Part shown: positions 24,647 to 32,071 of the stretch, piece after piece
Layout of the letters: each line of letters opens with the position of its first letter
Numbering within the stretch: the stretch's first letter is position 1
Assembly: GCF_903893715.1 (NCBI RefSeq)
Contig: NZ_CAITNG010000074.1
Location: forward strand, 1-32,071
Direction of reading: 5' to 3'
Length of the DNA stretch: 32,071 nt
Source: an uncultured Mucilaginibacter sp.
Lineage (GTDB): Bacteria > Bacteroidota > Bacteroidia > Sphingobacteriales > Sphingobacteriaceae
Translations under genes and position numbers: made by a program
Notes under the pieces: generated by a model
Databases searched by the model: none
Seen by the model: the letters and a program-made list of their open reading frames with translations, nothing else
What the model was told of the DNA's origin: nothing

Positions 24647-25842
24647 TGATGCCTATAGATACAAAACAACCCATTTTTAGCATGTTGCAAACCATGCGTT
24701 GGTACGGCCCTAACGACCCGGTCAGCCTTACGGATATTCGTCAGGCCGGTTGCAGCGGCGTGGTAACTGCCTTACACCATATCCCAAACGGGCAGGTGTG
24801 GACGGTGGACGAGATACAAAAACGTCAGGCACTCATCGAAGCCGCCGGCATGGACTGGGATGTTGTTGAAAGTGTGCCCGTACACGAAGCTATAAAAACT
24901 CAAACAGGTGATTTCAGGCAGTACATCGAAAACTATAAGCAAAGCCTGGTTAATCTGGCGCATTGCGGCGTAAACATTGTAACCTACAATTTTATGCCCG
25001 TGCTCGACTGGACCCGCACCGACCTGGCCTATACTGTTACCGATGGCTCCAAAGCCCTGCGTTTTGAAAAAGCCGCTTTTATCGCTTTCGACATGTTTAT
25101 GTTGAAACGCAAAGGTGCCGAAGCTGATTATACGCCGGAAGAGAAAGAACGCGCCATTTTGCGGTTTGCCGGCATGAGCGGGGATGAAAAGCTCTTGCTT
25201 CAACGCAATATCATCGCCGGTTTACCGGGCAGCGAAGAAAGTTTTACGTTGGAACAATTCCAGCAAGCGTTGGATGCTTATGATGGTATTGATGCGGCAC
25301 ACCTGCGCGATAACTTGATCTACTTTTTGCAACAAATCATCCCTGTTGCCGATGAGCATGGCGTAAAGATGGTGATACATCCTGACGACCCGCCTTACCC
25401 CATTTTAGGTCTGCCACGCGTAGTAAGCACCAAAGCCGATATAGATGCGTTGATTGCCGCTGTACCATCCTTAAACAATGGCTTGTGCTTTTGTACAGGT
25501 TCTTTCGGCGTGCGTCCCGATAATGACCTGCCCGCCATGGTGCGCCACTTTGCCGACCGTATCAACTTTATCCACCTGCGCAGTACCAAACGTAATGCCC
25601 ATGGCGATTTTTATGAAGATAACCACCTGGAAGGCGACGTGGATATGTACAGCGTGTTAAAAGAACTGGTACACGCCATGCAGCAACGTAAAGTTAGTAT
25701 ACCCATGCGGCCCGACCACGGCCATCAAATGCTCGACGACCTGCAAAAGAAAACCAACCCCGGCTATTCGGGTATTGGCCGCTTACGCGGATTGGCGGAG
25801 TTGAGAGGTTTGGAAATGGGAATAGCGAAGTCTGTATTATAA
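24646..25842 (+). CDS. uxuA: mannonate dehydratase
   Basis: The 398-residue protein is a full-length UxuA. It has the N-terminal [20 protein letters not shown] and [15 protein letters not shown], then [40 protein letters not shown], and [11 protein letters not shown] followed by [13 protein letters not shown]; it ends with [13 protein letters not shown]. UxuA is a metal-dependent TIM-barrel enzyme that converts D-mannonate to 2-keto-3-deoxygluconate, the second step of glucuronate breakdown. Two adjacent ATG codons are possible (24646 and 24649); the first overlaps the upstream stop. With the SDR it forms a two-gene operon. The rest of the pathway (isomerase, KDG kinase) is not in this window. 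Confidence 0.95.
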   Translation: MMPIDTKQPIFSMLQTMRWYGPNDPVSLTDIRQAGCSGVVTALHHIPNGQVWTVDEIQKRQALIEAAGMDWDVVESVPVHEAIKTQTGDFRQYIENYKQSLVNLAHCGVNIVTYNFMPVLDWTRTDLAYTVTDGSKALRFEKAAFIAFDMFMLKRKGAEADYTPEEKERAILRFAGMSGDEKLLLQRNIIAGLPGSEESFTLEQFQQALDAYDGIDAAHLRDNLIYFLQQIIPVADEHGVKMVIHPDDPPYPILGLPRVVSTKADIDALIAAVPSLNNGLCFCTGSFGVRPDNDLPAMVRHFADRINFIHLRSTKRNAHGDFYEDNHLEGDVDMYSVLKELVHAMQQRKVSIPMRPDHGHQMLDDLQKKTNPGYSGIGRLRGLAELRGLEMGIAKSVL

Positions 25843-25920
25843 TTTAGCCTGAAATAAATTGTTGAAATGACTTGTATCATGTTTTAAACGTCCTGATTTC
25901 ACTTATTTTGCCGACAAATT

Positions 25921-26277
25921 ATGGTCATCTACAAACAATTTACTTTCGACTCGGCCCACTTTTTGCCCAACGTGCCCGAAGGGCATAAATGCAGGCAGGT
26001 ACACGGCCACACCTATCAGCTCACGGTTTATGCCGCTGGTCCGTTGCTGAACCACGAAGGTTGGGTACTTGATTTTGGCGACCTCAAAGCCATTGTAAAA
26101 CCCCTGGTCGATCAGTTAGACCACGCCATGCTCAACGATATCCCCGGTCTGGAAAATCCTACTGCCGAGATGACCGCCATCTGGTTATGGGACAGGATCA
26201 AACCAAATTTACCGTCGCTGTCAAAAATCGAGCTGAAAGAAACGCCAACATCAGGGGTGATATACGAGGGTAAATAG
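25921..26277 (+). CDS. queD: 6-carboxytetrahydropterin synthase QueD
   Basis: The 118-residue protein closely matches E. coli QueD as I remember it: FTFDSAHFLPNVPEGHKC, then RQVHGHTYQL, GWVLDFGDLKAIVKPL, LDHAMLNDIPGLENPTAE, and SKIELKETPTSGVIY. His13, His28 and His30 are the zinc ligands, Cys24 is the catalytic cysteine, and the late Glu (KET) completes the site. It converts 7,8-dihydroneopterin triphosphate to 6-carboxytetrahydropterin in queuosine/7-deazaguanine biosynthesis. The last base of its stop abuts the end of the convergent adenine deaminase gene, so the two 3' ends are adjacent. It is monocistronic. No preQ1 riboswitch was recognised. Confidence 0.93.
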   Translation: MVIYKQFTFDSAHFLPNVPEGHKCRQVHGHTYQLTVYAAGPLLNHEGWVLDFGDLKAIVKPLVDQLDHAMLNDIPGLENPTAEMTAIWLWDRIKPNLPSLSKIELKETPTSGVIYEGK

Positions 26278-27909
26278 TTAACCTATCAACTCAAACGTTT
26301 CTACATCAAACAACCCTTTGTCGCTCAGTTTTAAGTGGGGGATGACCAGCAGGGCCATAAACGATAGGGTCATAAACGGAGCGCCGAGTTTTGAGCCCAA
26401 CCTTTTTGCTTCCGCATCGATGGCTGTATAAGCTTCGGCAACTTTATAGCCATCATTGGTACTCATCAACCCGGCCACTGGTAGCGGAAGTACGGTTTCT
26501 TTACCGTTGCCCACGCCACTAATGCCGCCGTGAGACTTAATTATAAGGTTTACGGCTCTGCACATACTTTCATCGTCCACACCAACCACTACGATATTAT
26601 GGCTGTCGTGTGCCACCGATGAGGCAATAGCGCCCTCTGTAAACCCAAAATTCTTGATGAACGCTTTCGCGACAGGCGCGGGGTGATAACGGTTCACTAC
26701 AACGATTTTCAGAATATCATTGTGCAGGTCGCTGTGGTACAGATTATTTTCCGGGTTCATTTTCACCATCAATTTGTTGGTGATGAGTTGCCCGTCAATC
26801 GCCTCGATTACAGGTAGCATGTGGTCGGATAAGGGTGTAACCGGATATTCAAAGTCCGTCGGATTTTTCTCAAAGCAATTAAAATTGTTGATGGCTTCGT
26901 TCTTCATGCTTTTAATCAACGAAACCCCGTTTTCGGCTACCAACTGCCCGTCGATATAGGTTTGCAGCACTTCAAACCCGCTCAGGTCTTTTACCAATAT
27001 AAAATCGGCTGCGTCGCCCGGTTTTAGTTGACCGATGCTGAGTTTATAATGTTCAACCGGGTTGATACAGGCCGCCTGCAGTACATTAAAAACATCAATG
27101 CCATAGTGCACCGCCCTCGAGCATAACTCGTTGATATGGCTTTTCACCAGGCTATCCGGGTGTTTGTCATCACTGCAAAACATTATCTTATCAGGATGTT
27201 CGCGCAAAAGCGGGATCAGCGCATCGAAGTTTTTGGCGGCGCTGCCCTCGCGTATCAGTATCTTCATTCCCTGGTGCAGCTTATCAGCAGCTTCCTCAAG
27301 CGTAATGCATTCATGGTCGGTACTGATGCCTGCCGCGATATATTTGCCTGCCGCTTCGCCACGCAGTCCAGGTGCATGCCCGTCAACTGGTTTACCTGCT
27401 TTTTGCGCAGCGGCTATCTTAGCCAAAACTTCCGCATCGCCGCTTAGCACACCGGGAAAGTTCATCATTTCGGTCAAGTATTTTATATCATCGCGTTGCA
27501 GCAGTACTGCAATATCAGCGGCATCAATATCGGCACCGGCAGTTTCAAAAACGGTGGCGGGTACGCAGCTTGGTGCGCCAAAATTAAACTTAAAGGGAAC
27601 GGTATTGCCATTGGCTATCATATACTCCACACCGGCCAAACCGCAAACATTGGCAATTTCGTGCGGGTCGCTAACGGTACCCACTGTACCATGTACTACC
27701 GCCAAACGGGCAAATTCGGCAGGTACAAGCATCGAACTTTCGATGTGTACATGCGCGTCAATAAAACCGGGAAGAATATACGGGAGCGTTTTGTCATCCA
27801 CTTCAAGCCGTTCCACCGACTGGATCAAACCATTTGCCACAATCACCTTTGCGGGAAAAATATCCCGGTTCGGTATATTAACGTATCGGGCAATCAGGGT
27901 TTGTAGCAT
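26278..27909 (-). CDS. ade: adenine deaminase
   Basis: The frame is open from 27984, but the ATG at 27909 ([20 protein letters not shown]) is preferred, since the upstream residues ([16 protein letters not shown]) are not conserved-looking; 543 residues remain. It has the amidohydrolase motifs [13 protein letters not shown] (metal HxH), [22 protein letters not shown], and a C-terminal [15 protein letters not shown] and [10 protein letters not shown], typical of Ade. The enzyme deaminates adenine to hypoxanthine with a binuclear metal centre in purine salvage. The length fits the family (about 540-590). Its 3' end directly faces queD. Confidence 0.93.
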   Translation of the reverse strand: MLQTLIARYVNIPNRDIFPAKVIVANGLIQSVERLEVDDKTLPYILPGFIDAHVHIESSMLVPAEFARLAVVHGTVGTVSDPHEIANVCGLAGVEYMIANGNTVPFKFNFGAPSCVPATVFETAGADIDAADIAVLLQRDDIKYLTEMMNFPGVLSGDAEVLAKIAAAQKAGKPVDGHAPGLRGEAAGKYIAAGISTDHECITLEEAADKLHQGMKILIREGSAAKNFDALIPLLREHPDKIMFCSDDKHPDSLVKSHINELCSRAVHYGIDVFNVLQAACINPVEHYKLSIGQLKPGDAADFILVKDLSGFEVLQTYIDGQLVAENGVSLIKSMKNEAINNFNCFEKNPTDFEYPVTPLSDHMLPVIEAIDGQLITNKLMVKMNPENNLYHSDLHNDILKIVVVNRYHPAPVAKAFIKNFGFTEGAIASSVAHDSHNIVVVGVDDESMCRAVNLIIKSHGGISGVGNGKETVLPLPVAGLMSTNDGYKVAEAYTAIDAEAKRLGSKLGAPFMTLSFMALLVIPHLKLSDKGLFDVETFELIG

Positions 27910-28011
27910 CAGTCGGGCGTTTACAGACTTGGGCGTGTACAAGGCTAAGTTAATGCGAATGCAGAGGATATGCAATTTTAACAAAAAAGAACACCACTCC
28001 GTTACGCACCG

Positions 28012-28905
28012 TCATTTTACCGGCTCGATGTATATCTGTTTTATCTTCGGGAACTCATGTTGTATCGATTTGATGATCCGCTCGATCGCATCGGTGATCT
28101 GCGCGGTTTCCAGATGGTCTTTAAAAACAGTATTGAGTTGCAATATCACTTCTTCGGGTGCCAGGTACATCGAAAAATGCCTTTTCACATCAACTACACT
28201 TTCATCTGCCCGTACAATGGCCAGTATATGCCGCATGGTTTTCCTGCTGGTGGTTTCGCCCATTAACAGGCTTTTGCTTTCGTGCACCAACAATAACGAT
28301 ATGGCGATCATGATGGCGCCGATAACCATAGACGCCGCGCCATCATACCATGGATCATGGAAATACATGCCCAGCGATACACCCAAAAAAGCGACGATCA
28401 GCCCGGCTATATCGCCAACATCGCCCAACAAAACAATAAAGGTTGATGGGTCTTTACTGCTGGTTATGGCTTTAAAAAACGGCATTTTGCCATGTTGTTT
28501 GTTAAAGGCCTTTTGTGCGCTAAACAACGAAATGCCCGTAAACACAAAACCTATGCCCAACACTATAAAGTTTGATGTTGGCGACCCGGCCAATTCGGGA
28601 TTGCGGAACCGCATCATGCCCTCGTAAAATGAAATGCACCCTCCCAATATAAATATGATCAGCGATACGATAAACGACCAGAAGTAAAGTTCCCTGCCGT
28701 AGCCAAAAGGGCGCTCTGCATCGGCTTGCTTCAGGCTGCTCTTTATACCCCATAGCAAAAGCAACTGACTGATGGCGTCGATAACGGAATGCACACCTTC
28801 CGATAGCATAGATGAACTGCCTGTTACAGCCGCAGCGATAAATTTGGAAATAGCGATCAGGATATCAACCGCCAATGAAACATACAAAAACGCCTTCGAC
28901 CTCAT
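28012..28905 (-). CDS. cation diffusion facilitator (CDF) metal efflux protein
   Basis: The 297-residue protein has six membrane helices in the CDF order. The TM2 metal site is HSVID (in SEGVHSVIDAISQLLLLWG) and the TM5 site is DPWYD (in FHDPWYDGAASMVIGAIMIA); both acidic/histidine positions of the classical HxxxD/DxxxD pair are present. There is a long GPYGYGRELYFW-like segment after TM2 (ERPFGYGRELYFWSFI) and a C-terminal cytoplasmic domain with KTMRHILAIVRADESV. CDF proteins exchange divalent metal ions (Zn, Fe, Mn, Co) for protons out of the cytoplasm. It is monocistronic, with no metal-regulator gene next to it. The metal is not determinable. Confidence 0.88.
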   Translation of the reverse strand: MRSKAFLYVSLAVDILIAISKFIAAAVTGSSSMLSEGVHSVIDAISQLLLLWGIKSSLKQADAERPFGYGRELYFWSFIVSLIIFILGGCISFYEGMMRFRNPELAGSPTSNFIVLGIGFVFTGISLFSAQKAFNKQHGKMPFFKAITSSKDPSTFIVLLGDVGDIAGLIVAFLGVSLGMYFHDPWYDGAASMVIGAIMIAISLLLVHESKSLLMGETTSRKTMRHILAIVRADESVVDVKRHFSMYLAPEEVILQLNTVFKDHLETAQITDAIERIIKSIQHEFPKIKQIYIEPVK

Positions 28906-28969
28906 TTGCTATGTAAACTATTTGTAGGGCGAATGGTTTTGCTGTGATTTGTTATCGGGTAAATAAAAG

Positions 28970-29266
28970 CTAAATAAAGCTCTTGTTCGATGATTTATTC
29001 TCAAAAAGGCGGCATTTTAATTCTTCATACTCATCCTGACTAATAGAGCCATTGTCGAACAAGCTTTTATATAGCTGTAACTGCTCGCTCAAACCGCGCT
29101 GTTGTACCTTTCTGGAACAAAGAACGATGATAAGACCGATCGTTCCTAATATTACTCCCAAAGCAGCGCATGCAATGGGCCCCAGTTCGCGGTTGACACC
29201 AATAAAATAGCATGCGGCACCAAATACAATGCTGTGTACTACAACAATCTCAATTATAAAGTCCAT
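28970..29266 (-). CDS. small membrane protein with a SHOCT domain
   Basis: The 98-residue protein has two hydrophobic helices (MDFIIEIVVVHSIVFGAACYF and CAALGVILGTIGLIIVLC) followed by a charged linker and a C-terminal SHOCT motif (QLQLYKSLFDNGSISQDEYE then ELKCRLF). SHOCT is a short helical oligomerisation module often found at protein C-termini. The function is unknown, but the arrangement suggests a small envelope-associated accessory protein. It precedes the CDF gene on the minus strand at 64 bases and might be co-transcribed; that is a guess. Confidence 0.8.
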   Translation of the reverse strand: MDFIIEIVVVHSIVFGAACYFIGVNRELGPIACAALGVILGTIGLIIVLCSRKVQQRGLSEQLQLYKSLFDNGSISQDEYEELKCRLFENKSSNKSFI

Positions 29267-29385
29267 GGTTTAGAATTTTAAAGAGGTTTAACTGTTTTGG
29301 TTTGAAGGTAATGATGGGAGATAGCAGAATCAATAATTTGCAATACCATCCAACAGGTAAAGTTTAAAAGAGTAAAGCATTAAAA

Positions 29386-29403
29386 AAATGATGACCATCA
29401 TTT
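29386..29403. promoter_or_regulatory. inverted repeat, operator-like
   Basis: AAATGATG-AC-CATCATTT: perfect 8-base arms with a 2-base gap. It shares the ATGATG/CATCAT half-sites with the repeat at 29441-29457. Binding factor unknown. Confidence 0.4.
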
Positions 29404-29440
29404 GACGCTAATAATTTTTATTGTCGGGCCGATTTGTCGG

Positions 29441-29457
29441 ATGATGTCGCTCATCAT
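29441..29457. promoter_or_regulatory. inverted repeat, operator-like
   Basis: ATGATG-TCGCT-CATCAT: perfect 6-base arms with a 5-base gap, sharing half-sites with the repeat at 29386-29403, whose centre is about 55 bases away. Confidence 0.35.
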
Positions 29458-29496
29458 ACTATGGTTTGTGTGTGCCATACAATATCGCCTGGCGAA

Positions 29497-29513
29497 AGAT
29501 TAAGACTTAATCT
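29497..29513. promoter_or_regulatory. near-symmetric palindrome, operator-like
   Basis: AGATTAAG-A-CTTAATCT: perfect 8-base arms around a single base. It lies about 110 bases before the DNase II ATG, in a position where a regulator could act on that promoter. Confidence 0.4.
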
Positions 29514-29624
29514 CATCCAAGAGTTAATAATTTATTAGCGCAGGCGCTTTTTTCATCAGATATTTTTTTTGCCATATACTTGATATTCATATATCAATTA
29601 GGTAGCTTTCTCAAAAAAAATACT

Positions 29625-30743
29625 ATGGAAATTTCAGCTCTCGACGAAGCAGGCAACCCGGTTGACTGGTGGTTTATTTACAAAGTCCCTAAGCTAAGTG
29701 CAGGGGCGGGCGATGACAGCGCCACAGGCTATGAGTATGTTTATTACGACTCGACCATCGATGCCAGTACCGCTGGTGGAAGACAAGTTACCAAGTCGCC
29801 TTACGTTTTGAATAGTGATAATGGCGCATTGAACAAAACACTCGATTCTGTGTTTAAAAACCCTGCTACAGCCGATCCAACCACCGGATGGATTTTGTAC
29901 AACGACGAAATGCCCGAAAGTGTTGGCAAACCCGACGACGGCAACAAAGGGCACACCAAAGGGGTGATTGCTTTCGACACCGCCACCAATACAGGTTATT
30001 GGCTGTTGCACTCCTGGCCGAAATTTGCCAACCCGACTGTCGCAGGCTCGCCGACGCCAGATTATGGCCAAACTTATCTTTGTATTACCATCGACGTTGC
30101 AACGGCAAACAAAATTGCGGCGCAAATGGCCAACCATCAGGAACCGCAGGTATACTATACAAGAACGGCCGATTTAGCAAAAACCGACCCTTTGTACATA
30201 TTGACGCAACCGCTAAACCCAAACCCTCCGGGCGACAGCGACGCTATCCAACTGACATCTAAAGCAGGCATGCCTTTTCAGGTAATAGCAAAAAACAAAC
30301 AGTGGAACAAGGATTTTTGGAACCAACTGGTTGGCCCTACTTTAGGCGACGATATGGATGTGGAAACATGGATACGCGGTGCTATACCACCTACAGCCGA
30401 CAGCGACGGTATCCATAAAACTTTTGATATCAAATACATCAATTTAGGCCCGCTTGGCGCACATTGGGCCTGGCCCGAAACCAGCGACCATGCCAAATGG
30501 GGTATCACCATCAACAAGCCTTGGGTTTGTATTGGCGATATCAACCGGATGATTTCGCAGGAAAAACGCGGAGGCGGTACCATCGCGTTTCAAAATCAAA
30601 TATTGTGGCAAGCTTTATCAAAAACAGGTTTGGTTTTAGCGCCTCCGGGCAGTTCGCGGACTAATGCACACGCTGTAATCAAAACAACTCATGTACCAAA
30701 AACGCCACCCGCACCTACAGCCCCGGCAACACCGGCCACATAA
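29625..30743 (+). CDS. deoxyribonuclease II family protein
   Basis: The ATG at 29625 starts MEISALDEAGNPVDWWFIYK, matching the mature start of animal DNase II, so it is preferred over one at 29580; 372 residues. The two catalytic HxK motifs are present: His110-Thr-Lys112 (KGHTKGVIAFD) and His289-Ala-Lys291 (SDHAKWGI). Other shared segments are ILYNDEMPES, YWLLHSWPKF, DYGQTYLCITID, LTSKAGMPFQV, and PWVCIGDINRM followed by EKRGGGT. DNase II cuts DNA at acidic pH without metal and is lysosomal in animals. Here only two cysteines remain, no signal peptide is visible, and a Pro/Ala/Thr-rich tail closes the protein. It is a stand-alone gene with a strong terminator. Location in the cell is therefore unresolved. 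Confidence 0.88.
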   Translation: MEISALDEAGNPVDWWFIYKVPKLSAGAGDDSATGYEYVYYDSTIDASTAGGRQVTKSPYVLNSDNGALNKTLDSVFKNPATADPTTGWILYNDEMPESVGKPDDGNKGHTKGVIAFDTATNTGYWLLHSWPKFANPTVAGSPTPDYGQTYLCITIDVATANKIAAQMANHQEPQVYYTRTADLAKTDPLYILTQPLNPNPPGDSDAIQLTSKAGMPFQVIAKNKQWNKDFWNQLVGPTLGDDMDVETWIRGAIPPTADSDGIHKTFDIKYINLGPLGAHWAWPETSDHAKWGITINKPWVCIGDINRMISQEKRGGGTIAFQNQILWQALSKTGLVLAPPGSSRTNAHAVIKTTHVPKTPPAPTAPATPAT

Positions 30744-30774
30744 ACCGAAAAAATACATTACCAATTATTAACCT

Positions 30775-30806
30775 AAAAAAGCCGCTGTTATTCAGCGGCT
30801 TTTTTG
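30775..30806. terminator. strong bidirectional intrinsic terminator
   Basis: AAAAAAGCCGCTG-TTATT-CAGCGGCTTTTTT, a perfect seven-base GC-rich stem with A/T tails on both sides. It lies between the DNase II gene (+) and the convergent tautomerase gene (-), so it can serve both. Confidence 0.9.
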
Positions 30807-30827
30807 TTTAAAAAACATATGCCTGTT

Positions 30828-31058
30828 TTACAATGGGTTGTATCCCGGTTTTTTATACAATTTATCCCAGTTACCCAAAATATCCGGCTTATAAACATCT
30901 TCAACCCAGTCTTCACGTTTAATATCTTCGATACTTACCGAAACCGCGCCTTCCGCTTGTTTGGTAACACTGATAACGGCCTGCATTAGCCGCTCGGCAA
31001 GTTCCGTTTTTTGCTCTTCGGTCCGGCCCTCGTATATTTTTAAAATTACATGTGGCAT
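30828..31058 (-). CDS. 4-oxalocrotonate tautomerase-family protein
   Basis: The 76-residue protein begins MPHVILKIYEGRTEEQ, so that after removal of Met the catalytic Pro1 is exposed, the hallmark of the tautomerase superfamily. TELAERLMQAVISVTKQ and VSIEDIKREDWVEDVYKPDI are the usual second helix and strand. Such enzymes interconvert keto and enol forms of small acids; many also have dehalogenase or other roles. It starts 10 bases after the cupin gene, so the two are likely co-transcribed. The natural substrate is unknown. It is small and cytoplasmic. Confidence 0.88.
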   Translation of the reverse strand: MPHVILKIYEGRTEEQKTELAERLMQAVISVTKQAEGAVSVSIEDIKREDWVEDVYKPDILGNWDKLYKKPGYNPL

Positions 31059-31068
31059 TTTCTTTCAA

Positions 31069-31467
31069 TTATGGTTTAATATATTGCTCTTCGCTCACCT
31101 GCTCCATCCAATCCACCGGCGATCCGTTCAGTTTTTCCTGTATGGCAATATGGCTCATAGCCGTTGTAGCTGTTGCTCCATGCCAGTGCTTTTCGCCCGG
31201 CGCGAACCATACCACATCACCCGGGTGGATGTCTTCTCTCGGGCCGCCCACACGTTGTACCCAACCTGAACCTGCAGTAACAATCAATGTTTGCCCGAGA
31301 GGATGGGTATGCCATGCCGTACGTGCACCAAGCTCAAAAGTAACCCAGGCCATAGCCACGCGGGCAGGGTCAGGCGGTGTAAAGAGCGGGTCGATGCGCA
31401 CCACCCCGGTAAAATAATCTGCCGGGCCTTTGCCCGATGGCTGTGAGCCAATTCGTTTTATTTCCAT
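31069..31467 (-). CDS. small cupin protein resembling bacterial cupin hydroxynitrile lyases
   Basis: The 132-residue cupin has the metal-binding motifs [15 protein letters not shown] (two His and a Gln) and [14 protein letters not shown] (third His). The overall text ([71 protein letters not shown]) strongly recalls the manganese-dependent cupin from Granulicella tundricola that has (R)-hydroxynitrile lyase activity; this is from memory. Related genes are also annotated as carboxymuconolactone-decarboxylase-like cupins. It is the first gene of a two-gene operon with the tautomerase. An AraC-type regulator remnant lies divergently upstream, so regulated catabolism of a small carbonyl compound is plausible. 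Confidence 0.82.
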   Translation of the reverse strand: MEIKRIGSQPSGKGPADYFTGVVRIDPLFTPPDPARVAMAWVTFELGARTAWHTHPLGQTLIVTAGSGWVQRVGGPREDIHPGDVVWFAPGEKHWHGATATTAMSHIAIQEKLNGSPVDWMEQVSEEQYIKP

Positions 31468-31520
31468 GATGTTTTTAATCTTTAAAGATAGTGCTTATTT
31501 AAACATTCGATTGCTGTTGA

Positions 31521-31700
31521 GATGTGATAAAAAAGGAGACAGGCAAATCGGCGCAAGAGTACATTCAATCCAAATTGATGGACGTAGCCAAGGAACAAAT
31601 ATTCGATACCGGCAAATCCGTGAGCGAAATTACCTATGGCCTGGGCTTTAAATACCCGCAGCATTTTACCCGCCTGTTTAAGCAAAGGGTAGGGCAATAG
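31521..31700 (+). pseudogene. remnant of an AraC-family regulator (C-terminal helix-turn-helix)
   Basis: From about 31521 the frame reads DVIKKETGKSAQEYIQSKLM, then DVAKEQIFDTGKSVSEITYG and LGFKYPQHFTRLFKQRVGQ before TAG at 31698-31700. This is the second helix-turn-helix half of an AraC-type DNA-binding domain. A stop (TGA) lies just upstream of the remnant and there is no start codon or ligand-binding domain, so the N-terminal part is deleted. The divergent arrangement to the cupin/tautomerase operon is typical of a regulator and its target, which suggests it once controlled that operon. Confidence 0.7.
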
Positions 31701-31730
31701 CCAAATGAGTATAGGACGTTGAATTGAAAG

Positions 31731-31958
31731 TTAATTCTTCACATCCTTCGACTCTACAACTTCATAAACAGGTTTTACACCAGCGGCATCCTGCACGTTT
31801 TTAAAAGTAACGTCTTTACAGTTTTTGATCTTAACCCTGGCACCCGTCGGCGTCACAATATTGTTGAACAATAAGTTGCTGGTATAGTGCGCCTCATCAG
31901 AAAAGCCGTTGATATCGATCACGGGTTCTTTTGAGAGTAATAGCCCATGAATAGACAT
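31731..31958 (-). pseudogene. fragment resembling the C-terminus of a beta-helix glycoside hydrolase (GH28-type)
   Basis: The 75-codon frame begins directly after an in-frame stop (TAA at 31961-31959) and reads SKEPVIDINGFSDEAHYTSN, LLFNNIVTPTGARVKIKNCK, DVTFKNVQDAAGVKPVYEVV. These repeating strand-turn patterns (...LLFNNI..., ...KIKNCKDVTFKNV...) are like the rungs of a right-handed parallel beta-helix, and the end resembles the C-terminus of polygalacturonase-like proteins. It has no signal peptide and is far too short for an enzyme. The 5' part was probably lost when the adjacent mobile element came in (its transposase starts about 24 bases away). Family assignment is only moderately confident. 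Confidence 0.45.
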
Positions 31959-31981
31959 TTAATTTTTGTATATTTATGCAA

Positions 31982-32071
31982 ATGAATGTAAGTGAAGTAT
32001 TTACGAGATTTTCAACTCAGGAAGCCTGTATTGGATATCTGGAAGGATTAAGGTGGCAACACGAGCCCGAA
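31982..32071 (+). mobile_element. IS1595-type transposase, N-terminal start, runs off right edge
   Basis: The 30 visible codons from the ATG at 31982 read MNVSEVFTRFSTQEACIGYL then EGLRWQHEPE. This resembles the N-terminus of IS1595/ISXO2-like transposases, in which a (T/S)xxAC..YLxxLRW segment precedes the zinc-ribbon (CPxC). The zinc ribbon and the catalytic domain lie beyond the window. The element's terminal repeat cannot be recognised with certainty. It sits next to two gene fragments, consistent with insertion-associated disruption. Confidence 0.65.

Larger units (their letters stand above)
29267..29624. other. 358-base intergenic region with three inverted repeats
   Basis: A divergent region between the SHOCT gene (minus) and the DNase II gene (plus), without credible open frames. 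Three perfect inverted repeats lie at 29386-29403, 29441-29457 and 29497-29513. A short AGCG-CAGG-CGCT hairpin followed by T residues (29537-29553) and TATACTTG (29575-29582, one mismatch from TAnnTTTG) may be attenuator and -7 signals for the DNase II gene. Confidence 0.5.

Noticed and set aside
27131..28627. 498-codon open frame on the plus strand
   Set aside because: It lies antisense to the well-conserved adenine deaminase and CDF transporter genes; its protein is serine-rich and unlike any family, so it is a shadow of their codon use.
1..32071. CRISPR array or prophage
   Set aside because: No regularly spaced short repeats, cas genes or phage structural genes were seen anywhere in the window.

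Overview
The window looks like the chromosome of a Bacteroidota bacterium, most likely a Mucilaginibacter/Pedobacter-type member of the Sphingobacteriaceae. Evidence: Bacteroidota-type -7 boxes (TAnnTTTG) ahead of several genes, one with a correctly spaced -33 TTTG (344-373); and the gene repertoire (NEW3-domain protein with an ABC-2 exporter, mannonate dehydratase with an SDR partner, many exported proteins with short Bacteroidota-style signal peptides). The genus is an inference; there is no rRNA gene here.

Layout. 1-1792: two exported proteins of unknown function on the minus strand (the first interrupted by an in-frame TGA) and a PAS-LuxR regulator split by a one-base shift in an A9 run. 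1848-5954: a sugar-kinase-like phosphotransferase next to a large exported glycoside-hydrolase-like protein. 6018-8196: a conspicuously AT-rich pair of convergent genes (unknown + DUF2971), probably acquired. 8317-11871: a small membrane protein, an intergenic palindromic repeat, an outer-membrane barrel, a flavodoxin-fold oxidoreductase, and two decayed genes (virginiamycin-B-lyase-like, AlkD-like). 12001-14811: a NEW3 protein/ABC ATPase/ABC-2 permease operon. 15066-16993: dienelactone hydrolase, exported peroxiredoxin, two identical tRNA-Glu(TTC) genes. 17344-23709: a six-gene, tightly coupled operon for ergothioneine. 23831-30743: mannonate pathway pair, queD, adenine deaminase, a CDF metal exporter, a SHOCT protein and a DNase II homologue. 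30828-32071: a cupin/tautomerase operon, remnants of an AraC regulator and of a beta-helix protein, and the start of an IS1595-type transposase running off the edge.

The most interesting part is the operon at 17344-23709: DUF427 protein, FAD-dependent disulfide oxidoreductase, OpuC/EgtV-like ABC ATPase, a permease fused to a substrate-binding domain, egtB and egtD. It puts ergothioneine synthesis, a betaine-type importer and a possible disulfide reductase into one transcription unit. In the fused permease the two halves of the substrate-binding domain are in swapped order: the part that is normally C-terminal follows the membrane domain, and the normal N-terminal part comes last. This is a circular permutation that can be read directly from the conserved motifs. 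EgtE, EgtA and EgtC are not in the window.

A second theme is gene decay or base-level sequence error: six loci are broken or truncated (1-325, 1024-1792, 10649-11155, 11177-11871, 31521-31700, 31731-31958). Single-base events at two of them could also be sequencing errors, and the raw reads would decide.
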